Both the position numbers and the translations under genes were made by a program. Positions 50,234 to 59,820 of a stretch of 64,000 nt of DNA are shown one piece after another. Every line of letters starts with the position of its first letter. The first letter of the stretch is position 1. The stretch is from Rhodococcus sp. ARC_M5 (GTDB lineage: Bacteria; Actinomycetota; Actinomycetes; Mycobacteriales; Mycobacteriaceae), in NCBI RefSeq assembly GCF_022810405.1, contig NZ_JALGQE010000011.1, positions 97,241 to 161,240 of the forward strand. Reading direction: 5' to 3'. The notes under the pieces are model-generated. The model was not told the DNA's origin, made no database searches, and worked only from the letters and a program-made list of their open reading frames with translations.

Positions 50234-52618
50234 TCAGCTCCCGACGTACGCAGCCAGGTGCTGGCCGGTCAGAGTCGAACCGTCCGCGATCAAATCGGAG
50301 GGCGTTCCCTCGAACACGACGAGTCCGCCGTCATGGCCGGCACCGGGACCTAGGTCGATGATCCAGTCGGCGTGGGCCATGACGGCCTGATGATGCTCGA
50401 TGACGATCACCGACTTGCCCGAGTCGACCAGGCGGTCCAGCAGCCCGAGGAGTTTGTCGACATCTGCAAGGTGCAGTCCGGTGGTGGGTTCGTCAAGCAC
50501 GTAGATCCCGCCCTTGTCGGCCATGTGCGTAGCCAGCTTGAGGCGTTGCCGTTCTCCACCCGACAGAGTCGTCAACGGCTGGCCTATCTTGAGGTAGCCC
50601 AACCCGACATCGTTCAGGCGCTGCAGAATCTTGTGTGCCGGGAGCAATTTCGCTGAGCCGTCGGAGAAGAACTCCTCGGCCTCGGCGACCGACATCGACA
50701 ACACCTCGTCGATGTTGCGACCGCCGAAGTGGTACTCGAGTACCGATGCCTGGAATCGCTTGCCCTCGCACTCCTCGCACACCGTGGCGACCCCGGCCAT
50801 CATCGCGAGGTCGCTGTAGATGACGCCGGCGCCGTTGCACGTCGGGCACGCGCCCTCCGAATTGGAGCTGAACAGCGCAGGTTTGACGGCATTCTCCTTG
50901 GCGAACGCCTTGCGAATCGGTTCGAGCAGCCCGGTATAGGTTGCAGGATTGCTTCGACGCGACCCTCGTATCGCCCCCTGATCGACCGACACCACATCGT
51001 TCGTCCCCGAGAGTGATCCGTGAATGAGCGAACTCTTGCCCGAGCCGGCGACGCCGGTGACGACTACCAACACACCGAGTGGAACGTCGACGTCGACGTC
51101 GCGCAGATTGTGGGAGTCCGCGCCGCGAATTTCGAGCACATCGGAGAACTCGCGGACGGACTCCTTGAGAGAAGCCCGGTCGTCGAAATGCCGACCGGTG
51201 ACCGTGTCGCTCTGACGCAATCCGTCGACGGTGCCCTCGAAACAGACGTGTCCGCCTGCGCTTCCTGCACCGGGACCCAGATCGACGACGTGGTCGGCGA
51301 TGGAGATCGTCTCGGGCTTGTGCTCGACGACGAGCACGGTGTTTCCCTTGTCCCGCAGCTGAAGCAGCAGATTGTTCATTCGCTCTATGTCGTGGGGATG
51401 CAGACCGGTGGTCGGCTCGTCGAACACGTAGGTCACATCGGTCAACGACGACCCCAGATGGCGAATCATCTTGGTGCGCTGGGCTTCTCCACCGGAGAGT
51501 GTTCCCGACGGGCGATCCAGGCTCAGGTAGCCGAGCCCGATCTCCACGAACGAGTCGAGGGTCTCACCCAGCGTGGTCAGCAGCGGTGCCACCGACGGTT
51601 CCTTCAGGCCACCCACCCACTTCGCCAAATCGCTGATCTGCATCGAACACGCGTCAGCGATGTTGACGCCCTTGATCTTCGACGACCGAGCGCCTTCGTT
51701 GAGCCGGGTGCCGTGGCAGTCCGGGCAGGTGGTGAACGTAATCGCGCGTTCGACGAAGGCGCGGATGTGGGGCTGCATCGCCTCGACGTCCTTGGACAGA
51801 AACGACTTCTGGATTTGGGGCACGAGCCCCGAGTAGGTCACATTGATGCCCTCGACCTTGACCTTCGTCGGCTCGCGATAGAGCAGATCGTCGAGTTCCT
51901 TCTTAGTGAACTTCGAGATCGGCTTGTCCGGGTCGAAATACCCACAGCCGCGGAAAATTCGGCCGTACCAGCCCTCCATGCTGTAGCCGGGGATCGTGAT
52001 CGCGCTCTCGTTGAGTGACTTGCTCGCGTCGTACAGCGCGGTGAGATCGAAATCGCTGACCGAGCCTCGGCCCTCACAACGCGGGCACATGCCACCGGTC
52101 ACGGAGAATGACTTCTTCTCGGTGGTCTGCCTGCCGCCCTTGTCCACCTTGTACGCGCCTGCACCGGACACCGACGCCACGTTGAACGAAAAGGCCTGTG
52201 CGGAGCCGATGTACGGCTTTCCGACTCGGCTGAACAGAATGCGGAGCATGGCGTTGGCATCGGTCGCGGTCCCGACGGTGGAATGGGGATTGGAGCCCAT
52301 GCGCTGTTGATCGACGATGATGGCCGTGGTGAGTCCATCCATGACGTCGACGTCGGGTCGGCCGAGCGTCGGCATGAATCCTTGGACGAAGGCACTGTAG
52401 GTCTCGTTGATCATGCGCTGCGATTCGGCGGCGATGGTACTGAACACCAAGGAACTCTTTCCGGAGCCGGAGACGCCGGTGAACACGGTCAGTCGCCGCT
52501 TGGGCAACTCGACATCGATGTCCTGAAGATTGTTCTGCCGGGCCCCCTGTACCCGAATCACATCGTGACCGTCGGCAGCGTGCGGTGCCGTGTCCTGCGT
52601 GACCTTCTTCGTCGCCAT
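50234..52618 (-). CDS. UvrA-like ABC protein lacking the UvrB-binding domain
   Basis: A 794-residue duplicated ABC ATPase. Two Walker A motifs (GVSGSGKSSL, GVAGSGKSSL), two signatures (LSGGEAQR, LSGGERQR) and zinc cysteine pairs (CPRCEGRG, CPTCNGAG, CEECEG). It is shorter than UvrA (about 950 residues), as in the UvrA2/DrrC-type paralogues linked to tolerance of DNA-damaging antibiotics. It lies six bases after the DapA-like gene. Canonical repair function is unlikely. Confidence 0.9.
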   Translation of the reverse strand: MATKKVTQDTAPHAADGHDVIRVQGARQNNLQDIDVELPKRRLTVFTGVSGSGKSSLVFSTIAAESQRMINETYSAFVQGFMPTLGRPDVDVMDGLTTAIIVDQQRMGSNPHSTVGTATDANAMLRILFSRVGKPYIGSAQAFSFNVASVSGAGAYKVDKGGRQTTEKKSFSVTGGMCPRCEGRGSVSDFDLTALYDASKSLNESAITIPGYSMEGWYGRIFRGCGYFDPDKPISKFTKKELDDLLYREPTKVKVEGINVTYSGLVPQIQKSFLSKDVEAMQPHIRAFVERAITFTTCPDCHGTRLNEGARSSKIKGVNIADACSMQISDLAKWVGGLKEPSVAPLLTTLGETLDSFVEIGLGYLSLDRPSGTLSGGEAQRTKMIRHLGSSLTDVTYVFDEPTTGLHPHDIERMNNLLLQLRDKGNTVLVVEHKPETISIADHVVDLGPGAGSAGGHVCFEGTVDGLRQSDTVTGRHFDDRASLKESVREFSDVLEIRGADSHNLRDVDVDVPLGVLVVVTGVAGSGKSSLIHGSLSGTNDVVSVDQGAIRGSRRSNPATYTGLLEPIRKAFAKENAVKPALFSSNSEGACPTCNGAGVIYSDLAMMAGVATVCEECEGKRFQASVLEYHFGGRNIDEVLSMSVAEAEEFFSDGSAKLLPAHKILQRLNDVGLGYLKIGQPLTTLSGGERQRLKLATHMADKGGIYVLDEPTTGLHLADVDKLLGLLDRLVDSGKSVIVIEHHQAVMAHADWIIDLGPGAGHDGGLVVFEGTPSDLIADGSTLTGQHLAAYVGS

Positions 52619-52624
52619 GAGGGC

Positions 52625-53569
52625 TCACGCTAGTCGTACCGGAACGTGCACGCCTGTCGATTCCTGATCGATTCCGGTGGCCGACAAGGCGTCGTCGAGC
52701 CGACCCAATTCACCCACGGAGGACTCGAGCAGAGGGCGCCGCACGGTCGCGTCGGAGATGACGCCGATCCTGACGAGCGCGGCCTTGGCCATGATGGCAC
52801 CCTGCGTCGTACGCATGATCGCGTCGGTCAACGGCAGGAGCGATCGCTGTACTGCGATCGCCCGATCCAGGTTGCCGACGCGGACTGCCGCGATCAGTTC
52901 GGCGTAACGGTCTGCCACCACGTTGCCGGTGACACTGACCAATCCTGTTGCACCAGAGGCAAGGTAGGGGAGCGCGAGTTCGTCGATTCCGCAGTAGTAG
53001 GCGAGGTCCGTCGAGGACATGACGGTCATGGCCTCGTACAGATCACCCTTCGCGTCCTTGACGGCACCGATGAGGGGGTGGCGGGAGAGTTCGATGAGCG
53101 TCGACGCCTCGACCGCCACACCTGTCCGCGCAGGGACGTCGTACACCATGACGGGCAGCCCACCTGCCTCGGCGATCGCGACGATGTGCTCCGTGATGCC
53201 GGCCTGGGTGGGCCGCGAATAGTAGGGAGCGGTGATCAACAGTGCGTCGGCTCCGGCTGCTGCTGCGGACCGGGCCATCTCGATCCCTGTCGCGGTGTCG
53301 TTGGTGCCTACTCCCGCGATCACTCGAACAGCGTGACCCGAGTGCCTGCGAGCCCGAGCGATCAGCTGTGAGGTCTCGTGGTTCGTCAGGGTAGGTGCTT
53401 CACCGGTCGTTCCGGCGACGACGACGCCGTTGCATCGTGTTGCCATCAGGTGCGTCAGAAGCGCATCGACGCCCGCTCGGTCGAGCGATCCGTCGGGGTG
53501 CATGGGGGTCGCCATGGCGACGAGGTTCGTGCCGAAGATCGTCGAGGCCGGCGACGGAGTGGTGGTCAT
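52625..53569 (-). CDS. DapA/NAL-family aldolase
   Basis: A 314-residue TIM-barrel aldolase of the dihydrodipicolinate synthase family. The Schiff-base lysine is in GAVKDAKGD, the catalytic Tyr in VYDVPARTG, and AGTTGEAPTLT carries the phosphate/pyruvate-binding TT. It could be a second 4-hydroxy-tetrahydrodipicolinate synthase or a sugar-acid aldolase. Its position divergent from a LysR regulator and upstream of a UvrA-like gene is unlike the usual lysine-pathway context. Confidence 0.85.
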   Translation of the reverse strand: MTTTPSPASTIFGTNLVAMATPMHPDGSLDRAGVDALLTHLMATRCNGVVVAGTTGEAPTLTNHETSQLIARARRHSGHAVRVIAGVGTNDTATGIEMARSAAAAGADALLITAPYYSRPTQAGITEHIVAIAEAGGLPVMVYDVPARTGVAVEASTLIELSRHPLIGAVKDAKGDLYEAMTVMSSTDLAYYCGIDELALPYLASGATGLVSVTGNVVADRYAELIAAVRVGNLDRAIAVQRSLLPLTDAIMRTTQGAIMAKAALVRIGVISDATVRRPLLESSVGELGRLDDALSATGIDQESTGVHVPVRLA

Positions 53570-53607
53570 GGTCCGAGTGTGGACCGCTCGATAGGTGAGG
53601 TCCAGCG

Positions 53608-53622
53608 ATGCATTTTCCGCAT
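53608..53622. promoter_or_regulatory. LysR-type operator candidate
   Basis: ATGC, seven bases, GCAT is an inverted repeat containing a T-N11-A pattern, midway in the 72-base gap between the divergent DapA-like and LysR genes. Confidence 0.45.
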
Positions 53623-53641
53623 TACTACGTACTGTTGCTTC

Positions 53642-54541
53642 ATGATCGACGTGAGTGCACTACATGCCCTGCGCGCTGTGGCAACCCTCGGCACTCTCGC
53701 CCGGGCCGCCGATGAACTCGGCTACACCTCATCGGCGATTTCTCAACAGATAAAGCGACTCGAACGGCAGATCGGCACTTCGGTACTGGCACAGGCCGGT
53801 CGGGGCGTCGTGCTCACCCCCGCAGGTCGGGCGGTGGTCGAGTCCGCGGGGGAGGTGTTCGACGCTCTCGAACGGTGCGTCGAGGCGGCTCGATCCGCCG
53901 ACGAGGGCGTCGCACGTGGGGTCGTTCGGCTGGTCGGCTTCTCGACCGCGGTACGGGGTTTGCTGGCACCCGCGCTGATCGAGCTGAATCGACGGTATCC
54001 CGACCTGACGGTGCACATCAGCGAGGAGGATCCGGACCGTGCACTGCACAGCGTGTATTCCGGCACCGCAGATCTGGCGCTGGTGCACGACGCCGACGGA
54101 GTTTCGGTGCCCGCTCCTCCCTCGGTCGTTCGGCAACCGATTCACACGGATTTCGGCGACGTGATCATGAAGCGAACCCACCCACTCGCCCGACGCGAGA
54201 CCGCGTTGGCCCACGCCGAACTCGCGCGATACCCGTGGGTGACGAGCCCGGCCGGGACGGTGTGTCACCAGTGGTTTCGTCGGCTGTTTGCCGAAACGTC
54301 CGCCGAGGTCGACGTTCGCCATCTCGTGGACGACTTCTCCACGCAACTCGCGCTGGTCGAAGCGGACGATGTACTCGCTCTCGTGCCTCGTCTCGCGCGT
54401 CCGTTGCTCGGTGCCGGTCTCGTGGCGGTTCCGCTCGAGCGCGCTCCCGCTCGTCAGGTGCAGGCCGCGTGGCGGCGCAGCGCCGACGCCAGCCCGGCAA
54501 TTCATGCTGTGCTGGACGTTCTCGATTCGGCGTCGCACTGA
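53642..54541 (+). CDS. LysR-family transcriptional regulator
   Basis: A 299-residue regulator. The N-terminal helix-turn-helix (ALHALRAVATLGTLARAADELGYTSSAISQQIKRLERQIG region) is followed by the substrate-binding domain (about 90-295). The start at 53642 gives the usual N-terminus; upstream codons are within the divergent gene. It probably controls itself and the DapA-like gene. Its last 40 bases overlap the end of the convergent helicase gene. Confidence 0.9.
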   Translation: MIDVSALHALRAVATLGTLARAADELGYTSSAISQQIKRLERQIGTSVLAQAGRGVVLTPAGRAVVESAGEVFDALERCVEAARSADEGVARGVVRLVGFSTAVRGLLAPALIELNRRYPDLTVHISEEDPDRALHSVYSGTADLALVHDADGVSVPAPPSVVRQPIHTDFGDVIMKRTHPLARRETALAHAELARYPWVTSPAGTVCHQWFRRLFAETSAEVDVRHLVDDFSTQLALVEADDVLALVPRLARPLLGAGLVAVPLERAPARQVQAAWRRSADASPAIHAVLDVLDSASH

Positions 54542-56676
54542 GTGGTCAGAACCACCAGCTGTCCGGTTGCTCGTGTCATCGCCACGTAGGTGTCGACGGC
54601 ACCGGCGATTCCCGATCCGAACGAATCCGGGTCGATCAGGACGACCAGATCGAATTCGAGTCCTTTCGTCAACTGTGGTGTCAGTGAGCGGATGCGCTCC
54701 GAAGACGGGAACGCAGGATCACCTACGACGCACGCGATTCCGTCGACGTTCGAGTCGAGCCATCGATCGAGAATCGACGACAGATCTGCCGCGTCGCCGT
54801 ACTCGACGGGCACACCGGTGCTGCGGATGGAGACCGGAACATTGGCGTCCGGCAGCGCCGCGCGGATCACCGGCTCGGCTTCGGCCATCACTTCTCGTGG
54901 GGTGCGGTAGTTGACGCCGAGGGTGGCGACGTTCATGTGGTCGAATCCCACTCTTCCGAGGCGTTCGAGCCAGGACTCCGCGAATCCCCGCCGCGCTTGT
55001 GCGCGGTCTCCGACGATCGTGACGCTGCCGGACGGGCATCGGCGCAGGACCATCTGCCACTCCGCGTCGGTCAACTCCTGTGCCTCGTCCACGACGATGT
55101 GTGCGAACGGCCCGGCCAAGGGATCCGAGGGGACCTCCTCGAAGCCAGCCGAATCGACGAGCGCATCGCGAATTCCGTCCTGCCGCAACTGGGCGGCCAT
55201 CATCTCGTCGTCATCGGCGGCCATGAGTTCGTCGACGACGCGGTCCATTCGCGAGCGTTCGTGTACAGATGCGAGCTCCCGACGCCGAGTGCGCCGCGCA
55301 TGCTCTGGATCTCCGAGCCGCATCCGTGCGGTGTCGAGCAGCGGTAGATCGGCCACCGTCCACTGTGCCGAGTCGGGTCGCTGCAGCGCACGTACCTGCT
55401 CGGAGCCGAGCCAGGGAGCGCACCTACGGAGATATGCCGGCACGCCCCACAGATCGGCCACGAGGTCGGCGGCGTCGATGATGGTCCACGATCTGTCGAG
55501 CTCCTTTCGTAGATCTACGTTGCGCTGCAAAGACGTTCGAACTTCGACGGGATTGTCGCCGTCGTACCGGTCCGTCAGAATCGTCAACAGCAGATCCCAG
55601 ATCTGCTCCCGGGCTTCGTTGTGCGGTGTGTCGGGCGCGGGTGCCGAGAATGCCTCGATCCAATCGTCGGGAGTGAGCGTCAGATCGGCCCACTCCGTTT
55701 CCACGATGATGTTCCTGGTCGGCGGCTGCTCGTAGAACGCGACAGCAGCCTCGATCGCCGTATGCATCTCGGTGGTCGCCTTGAGCAGCGCTACCGCCGG
55801 ATCGGCTTCCTCCAGGGCGTCCGCTCCCTCGTCGACGAGGTCCCGGAGAGTGCAGGTTTGCACACCGTCCTCACCCAAACTCGGTAGAACATCGGATACG
55901 TAGGCGAGGTACGGCTCGTGTGGGCCGACGAACAACACTCCACCGCAGTTGTGTCCGAGTCGCGATTGTGTGTACAGCAAGTACGCGGTGCGGTGCAGAG
56001 CAACGACGGTCTTTCCGGTTCCAGGCCCACCGTCGACGACCAGCGCGCCGCGGGCATCCGCTCGAATGATCGCGTCCTGATCTGCCTGGACGGTGCCCAA
56101 CACGTCCCGCATTCGCGGTGAACGTGCGGTGCCCAGACTGGCGATGAAGGCCGACTGATCGTCCAGCGCAGCGTCGGTGATCGGTCCGGTCAGGTCGAAC
56201 ACCTCGTCCCAGTAGTCGGTGATGGAGCCGTTCGTCCAGCGATATCGACGACGACTCCGCAGCCCCATGGGATTTGCGTGAGTGGCACCGAAGAAGGGTT
56301 CGGCTGCGGGGGAGCGCCAGTCGACGAGTAGTTGCTCGCCCGAGGTTCCCAGCAGTCCGAGTCGTCCGATGTACACCGGCTCGACCGAGTCGGCGACGAC
56401 CATCCGGCCCAGACACAGATCGACCCCGTAACGATGTAGGGAGCGAAGGCGTGCGTTCAGTCGATGGATCTCGAAGTCACGCTCCATCACTTCCTGCCCC
56501 ATCCGACCCATCGACTTCTGCACGATCGTCAGACGTTCCGCCGTATCTGATCGAGACTTCTCGATACTCGACTGTATTTCCGAAAAGTGTTGCTGATCAA
56601 CCCCTATCGCATCAGCGGTGTTCTTGTGAGTGAGGCTTTCCGGGAGCGCGAAGATGGGTGGTCGCTCAGGTTGCAC
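54502..56676 (-). CDS. helR: HelR-type RNA-polymerase-recycling helicase (UvrD-like)
   Basis: A 724-residue superfamily 1 helicase-like ATPase with an N-terminal coiled coil (about 20-75), Walker A GGPGTGKT, DEAQE motif II in VVDEAQEL and a C-terminal helicase domain ending AVDTYVAMTRATGQLVVL. In Streptomyces and mycobacteria HelR releases rifampicin-stalled RNA polymerase and gives resistance. I prefer the GTG at 56676, which follows GGAG, over the ATG at 56715, because a promoter built on the upstream element would begin transcripts near that ATG. The 3' end overlaps the LysR gene by 40 bases. Confidence 0.85.
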   Translation of the reverse strand: MQPERPPIFALPESLTHKNTADAIGVDQQHFSEIQSSIEKSRSDTAERLTIVQKSMGRMGQEVMERDFEIHRLNARLRSLHRYGVDLCLGRMVVADSVEPVYIGRLGLLGTSGEQLLVDWRSPAAEPFFGATHANPMGLRSRRRYRWTNGSITDYWDEVFDLTGPITDAALDDQSAFIASLGTARSPRMRDVLGTVQADQDAIIRADARGALVVDGGPGTGKTVVALHRTAYLLYTQSRLGHNCGGVLFVGPHEPYLAYVSDVLPSLGEDGVQTCTLRDLVDEGADALEEADPAVALLKATTEMHTAIEAAVAFYEQPPTRNIIVETEWADLTLTPDDWIEAFSAPAPDTPHNEAREQIWDLLLTILTDRYDGDNPVEVRTSLQRNVDLRKELDRSWTIIDAADLVADLWGVPAYLRRCAPWLGSEQVRALQRPDSAQWTVADLPLLDTARMRLGDPEHARRTRRRELASVHERSRMDRVVDELMAADDDEMMAAQLRQDGIRDALVDSAGFEEVPSDPLAGPFAHIVVDEAQELTDAEWQMVLRRCPSGSVTIVGDRAQARRGFAESWLERLGRVGFDHMNVATLGVNYRTPREVMAEAEPVIRAALPDANVPVSIRSTGVPVEYGDAADLSSILDRWLDSNVDGIACVVGDPAFPSSERIRSLTPQLTKGLEFDLVVLIDPDSFGSGIAGAVDTYVAMTRATGQLVVLTTQCDAESRTSSTA

Positions 56677-56730
56677 AGGACTCCGATCGATGACTACGTG
56701 GTTGCAGCGAGCCATTCTGAGCCCTGTACG

Positions 56731-56749
56731 GGGTCTTGCCGCAAGCCCC
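56731..56749 (-). promoter_or_regulatory. Rifamycin-associated element (RAE)
   Basis: Read on the minus strand: GGGGCTTGCGGCAAGACCC, one mismatch from the published RAE consensus GGGGCTTGCGGCAAGGCCC. It contains a potential -35 (TTGCGG) and lies directly upstream of the HelR gene. RAEs mark rifamycin-inducible genes in actinomycetes. Confidence 0.88.
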
Positions 56750-56851
56750 GGGGTGCGCTATACCTTGAAAGGGAAAGGGGGGGACAGGCCCTTTCCGAAC
56801 CCATCCCGCACCGGTGACACCAGGCGACGCAATCTCTGATCCGATATCGGA

Positions 56852-57268
56852 TCAGGCCGTCAGCCCCATGCCGCGGTGAAGTTCGAGTCGATAGATCACG
56901 CCGCCGAACAGAAGCAGTTGCAGTGCCTCGTCGGCGAAGTAACTGTCGATATCGTTCGGCTTCAGTCCCGGATGGTCGTCGAGGTGGTCCCGAAGAGTTG
57001 GTAGAACGGTGTCGACACCGACGACGAATCGTTCGCCACCGACGTCTGTGATCACCGCGCGGCCGAGGCCGTCCCATTCGTCGACTCGAGCCCAATGTCG
57101 AATTCCGCATCCCTCGACGGCCTCGATCAGAAGACGCTCTGCGAAGGGCAACAACGACTTTCGATCGGCGTGGGCGGCGCGTACCGACGCCAGAGCCTGA
57201 CGATAGGGGAGTGTGTGCGCCCTCGCATAGGTCCGCGCTGCGCGCTTGTCTGCGTGGTTCTTGGTCAT
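56852..57268 (-). CDS. Hypothetical protein
   Basis: A 138-residue soluble protein. The head MTKNHADKRAARTYARAHTLPYRQAL is a basic amphipathic region seen at the start of various actinobacterial accessory proteins. The rest is mixed alpha/beta with a repeated acidic region (LRDHLDDHPGLKPNDIDSYFADEALQ). I recognise no domain. It lies between HelR and the GGDEF-EAL gene on the same strand with gaps over 100 bases. Confidence 0.65.
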   Translation of the reverse strand: MTKNHADKRAARTYARAHTLPYRQALASVRAAHADRKSLLPFAERLLIEAVEGCGIRHWARVDEWDGLGRAVITDVGGERFVVGVDTVLPTLRDHLDDHPGLKPNDIDSYFADEALQLLLFGGVIYRLELHRGMGLTA

Positions 57269-57492
57269 GAGAGTTCCAATCCCTGTGTGCACCAGTCCCG
57301 CGCACTGCTGCACCGGTCGGAAACCATGAACACGGCGTGCAGATAGAAACCAGCATTGTCGATCGCAGATCCGTGAAGGACCTTGCCCGTGGAACGCTGA
57401 CGGAGGCGACGCGGGTGCCTGCTGCAGCTGGGGTGGCTATGCGAGTAGCTCTGGTTGGGCACGGTATCACGAACGTCGGGACGGCCCGGGAT

Positions 57493-59688
57493 TCATCGAT
57501 CGCCGAGAAGCAGATCGGCGATGGCACCGGCCCCGACCGGTCGGCCCAGGAGGTATCCCTGTGCGAAGTCGCAGCCGGTGGCGGCCAGTGCGTCCAGTTG
57601 CTCCTCGGTTTCGACGCCCTCGCCGACGACGGTGACGTCGAATGCGCGAGCGAGCGCAACGATGGCCGAGATAATCGCGCGAGCCCGAGGGGCAGGCAGC
57701 CGGGCAATGTACGACTTGTCGATCTTGAAGCACTCGAACATGGGGTAGCGGTCGAGATACGACATGGAGCTGTGGCCTTTGCCCATGTCGTCGAGTAGTA
57801 GAGCTACCCCCATGGCGTGCAGGGCCGAGACGGTGTCGGCGACCCGCTCGGTGTCCGCGACCCACACGGTTTCGGTCACCTCGAGTCCGAGAGCGAAGGC
57901 AGGCAGTCCAGTCTCTGCCAGTACCGACGCGACCTCGGTGGGGAAGTCGGGATCGCGGAGTTGAAGCGCGCTGACGTTGACGCGAACCACGATGTCGGAG
58001 AACGTTCGCCACCGCGCCGCGGCCGTGCATGCGGTACGTAGCGCCCACGCGCCCAACGGTGTTGCAAGACCGTTTCTTTCGGCTACGCCGACGAACTCGC
58101 TCGGTTCGATGGGCCCGAGTTCGCGGTGATTCCAGCGGGCGAGTGCCTCCACCGCAACGATTTTCCGTGTGGCGATGTCCACCAACGGTTGATAGGCGAG
58201 AGTGAGCTCGTCGGCTCGCAGCGCCGCTCGCAGATCGATCGACAGTGACCTGATGCGGTCCGCGTCGTAGAGATCGGTGGGATCGAACACTGCATGCCCA
58301 CCGGTGCCACTGTCCTTCGCACGGTACATGGCCAAGTCGGCGCGGTGAATCAGCTCGTGCCGGGTCGAACTCGGTTCGGACACAGCGATACCGATGCTGG
58401 CACTCAAGGGGATGGGCACGTCCTCGGCCGAGAAGGGAACGGCGATGGAACTCGTGATGTGTCGTGCGAGTTCCTCCGCATGGGCAACGCTGTCCACTCC
58501 CTCGCAGACGATCAGAAACTCGTCTCCGCCCAGGCGCGCGATGGTGTCGGCGTCTCGGATTGCCGACGCCAACCGTTCGACGAACTTGACCAACGCCCTG
58601 TCTCCGGCGTCGTGTCCCAGGCTGTCGTTGATGATCTTGAAGTCGTCGATGTCGAGCAGCAGGAGCGCGACGGTGCCCGACTGTTGTCTGGCTCGGTCCA
58701 GTGCCGAATCGATGACCTCGTATGCAAGGGTGCGGTTGGGCAGACCGGTCAGGGCGTCGTGCGTACTCCGTCGTCGCAGTTGGAGTTCGAGGTCGATGCG
58801 TCGTATCGCTGCCGATACGATGCCGGCCACCGAGCTGAGGAACGACACTTCCTCGTCGCGGTAGAGACGGGCCTCGACGCTGTGGATGGAGAGAACTCCC
58901 CATGGTTTTCCGGCGGCGGTGAAGATGGGAACTCCGACGCCGCTGCGGAGGCCGAGCGAGATCATCGTGTCGGTACGGAAACGCTTCTCGGCGTGACTGT
59001 CGCTGCACACGACAGGCTCCGAGAGCGTCAGGGTGAATCCCACCAACGAACCGTCCCCGGACGGAATGTCCTGACGCCTGCCAAGTGCACCGCTGGCGGC
59101 GTCCATGGTCAAGTACGGGTCGGTCGGGTGTTCGAGATGCGCGATGGCGGAGTTTCCCACGCCGATCAAGGTGGCGGCAGTGTCCGTTGCTGCAGTGAGC
59201 AACCTGGGTAGCTCGGCAATGACGGCGAATCGGCTCAGATCGGCGAGGGCCTTCTGCTCCTGAGCGTGACGACCGGCGATCACCGCATCTGCCGCAATCC
59301 TGGCACTGCGCTGCTCTACCGTGTGTCGGTGACGAATGGTGGAGGCAACCAGGTCGGGGCTATCGTCGTGACGATTGATCACATAGGACGAGACCACCAC
59401 CGGAATGCCGGTGCCTGTCACGTGATGGCGAAGCTCGCAGTAGCCCTCCCACTTGCCTTCGGAGAGCAGACCGGCGGCGATGTCGCCGGTGAGATCGACT
59501 CCGTCCGGGGTCAACAGTTCCAGGGCAGACAACGTGCCGAGATCGGCCACGTCCGTGACACCGATCAGCTCCGAACCCGCCGGATTGATGTACAGAATCT
59601 TCCCCGTGAAATCGGCCAACGCGACGAAGTCCGGAGAACGTTCCAGGAAGGATCGAAGACTTACCGGATCGTCCGGAAGATCGAACAT
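57493..59688 (-). CDS. PAS-GAF-GGDEF-EAL cyclic-di-GMP protein
   Basis: A 731-residue signalling protein: PAS (about 5-125), GAF (about 160-300), diguanylate cyclase domain with intact GGDEF at 387-391, and phosphodiesterase domain with EAL at 514-516. EAL-domain motifs NVSALQL, LEVTETVW, FKIDKSYI and EGVETEEQ are present, but the usual DDFGTG is DDMGKG. The protein may make or hydrolyse c-di-GMP; both active-site motifs look largely intact. No membrane segment. Located near accessory genes. Confidence 0.93.
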   Translation of the reverse strand: MFDLPDDPVSLRSFLERSPDFVALADFTGKILYINPAGSELIGVTDVADLGTLSALELLTPDGVDLTGDIAAGLLSEGKWEGYCELRHHVTGTGIPVVVSSYVINRHDDSPDLVASTIRHRHTVEQRSARIAADAVIAGRHAQEQKALADLSRFAVIAELPRLLTAATDTAATLIGVGNSAIAHLEHPTDPYLTMDAASGALGRRQDIPSGDGSLVGFTLTLSEPVVCSDSHAEKRFRTDTMISLGLRSGVGVPIFTAAGKPWGVLSIHSVEARLYRDEEVSFLSSVAGIVSAAIRRIDLELQLRRRSTHDALTGLPNRTLAYEVIDSALDRARQQSGTVALLLLDIDDFKIINDSLGHDAGDRALVKFVERLASAIRDADTIARLGGDEFLIVCEGVDSVAHAEELARHITSSIAVPFSAEDVPIPLSASIGIAVSEPSSTRHELIHRADLAMYRAKDSGTGGHAVFDPTDLYDADRIRSLSIDLRAALRADELTLAYQPLVDIATRKIVAVEALARWNHRELGPIEPSEFVGVAERNGLATPLGAWALRTACTAAARWRTFSDIVVRVNVSALQLRDPDFPTEVASVLAETGLPAFALGLEVTETVWVADTERVADTVSALHAMGVALLLDDMGKGHSSMSYLDRYPMFECFKIDKSYIARLPAPRARAIISAIVALARAFDVTVVGEGVETEEQLDALAATGCDFAQGYLLGRPVGAGAIADLLLGDR

Positions 59689-59820
59689 TCGGCCCTCCGA
59701 TCCGTTCAGCTCGGGATACGAGCGGCACCGGGCCCATGGTATTCGGCGTTCGTGGTCCTCGTGCTCGAACAGTCGTCGAAGTGCATGTGCGGGACGGACA
59801 GAATCGCTTTCAGCTGCACA

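Noticed and set aside
56676..56715. ATG at 56715 as helR start
   Set aside because: It lies where the RAE-based promoter would start transcription and has no ribosome site; GTG 56676 has GGAG.
57498..57522. ATCGCCGA/TCGGCGAT inverted repeat as terminator
   Set aside because: It is inside the 3' coding end of the GGDEF-EAL gene with a nine-base loop and no T-run.
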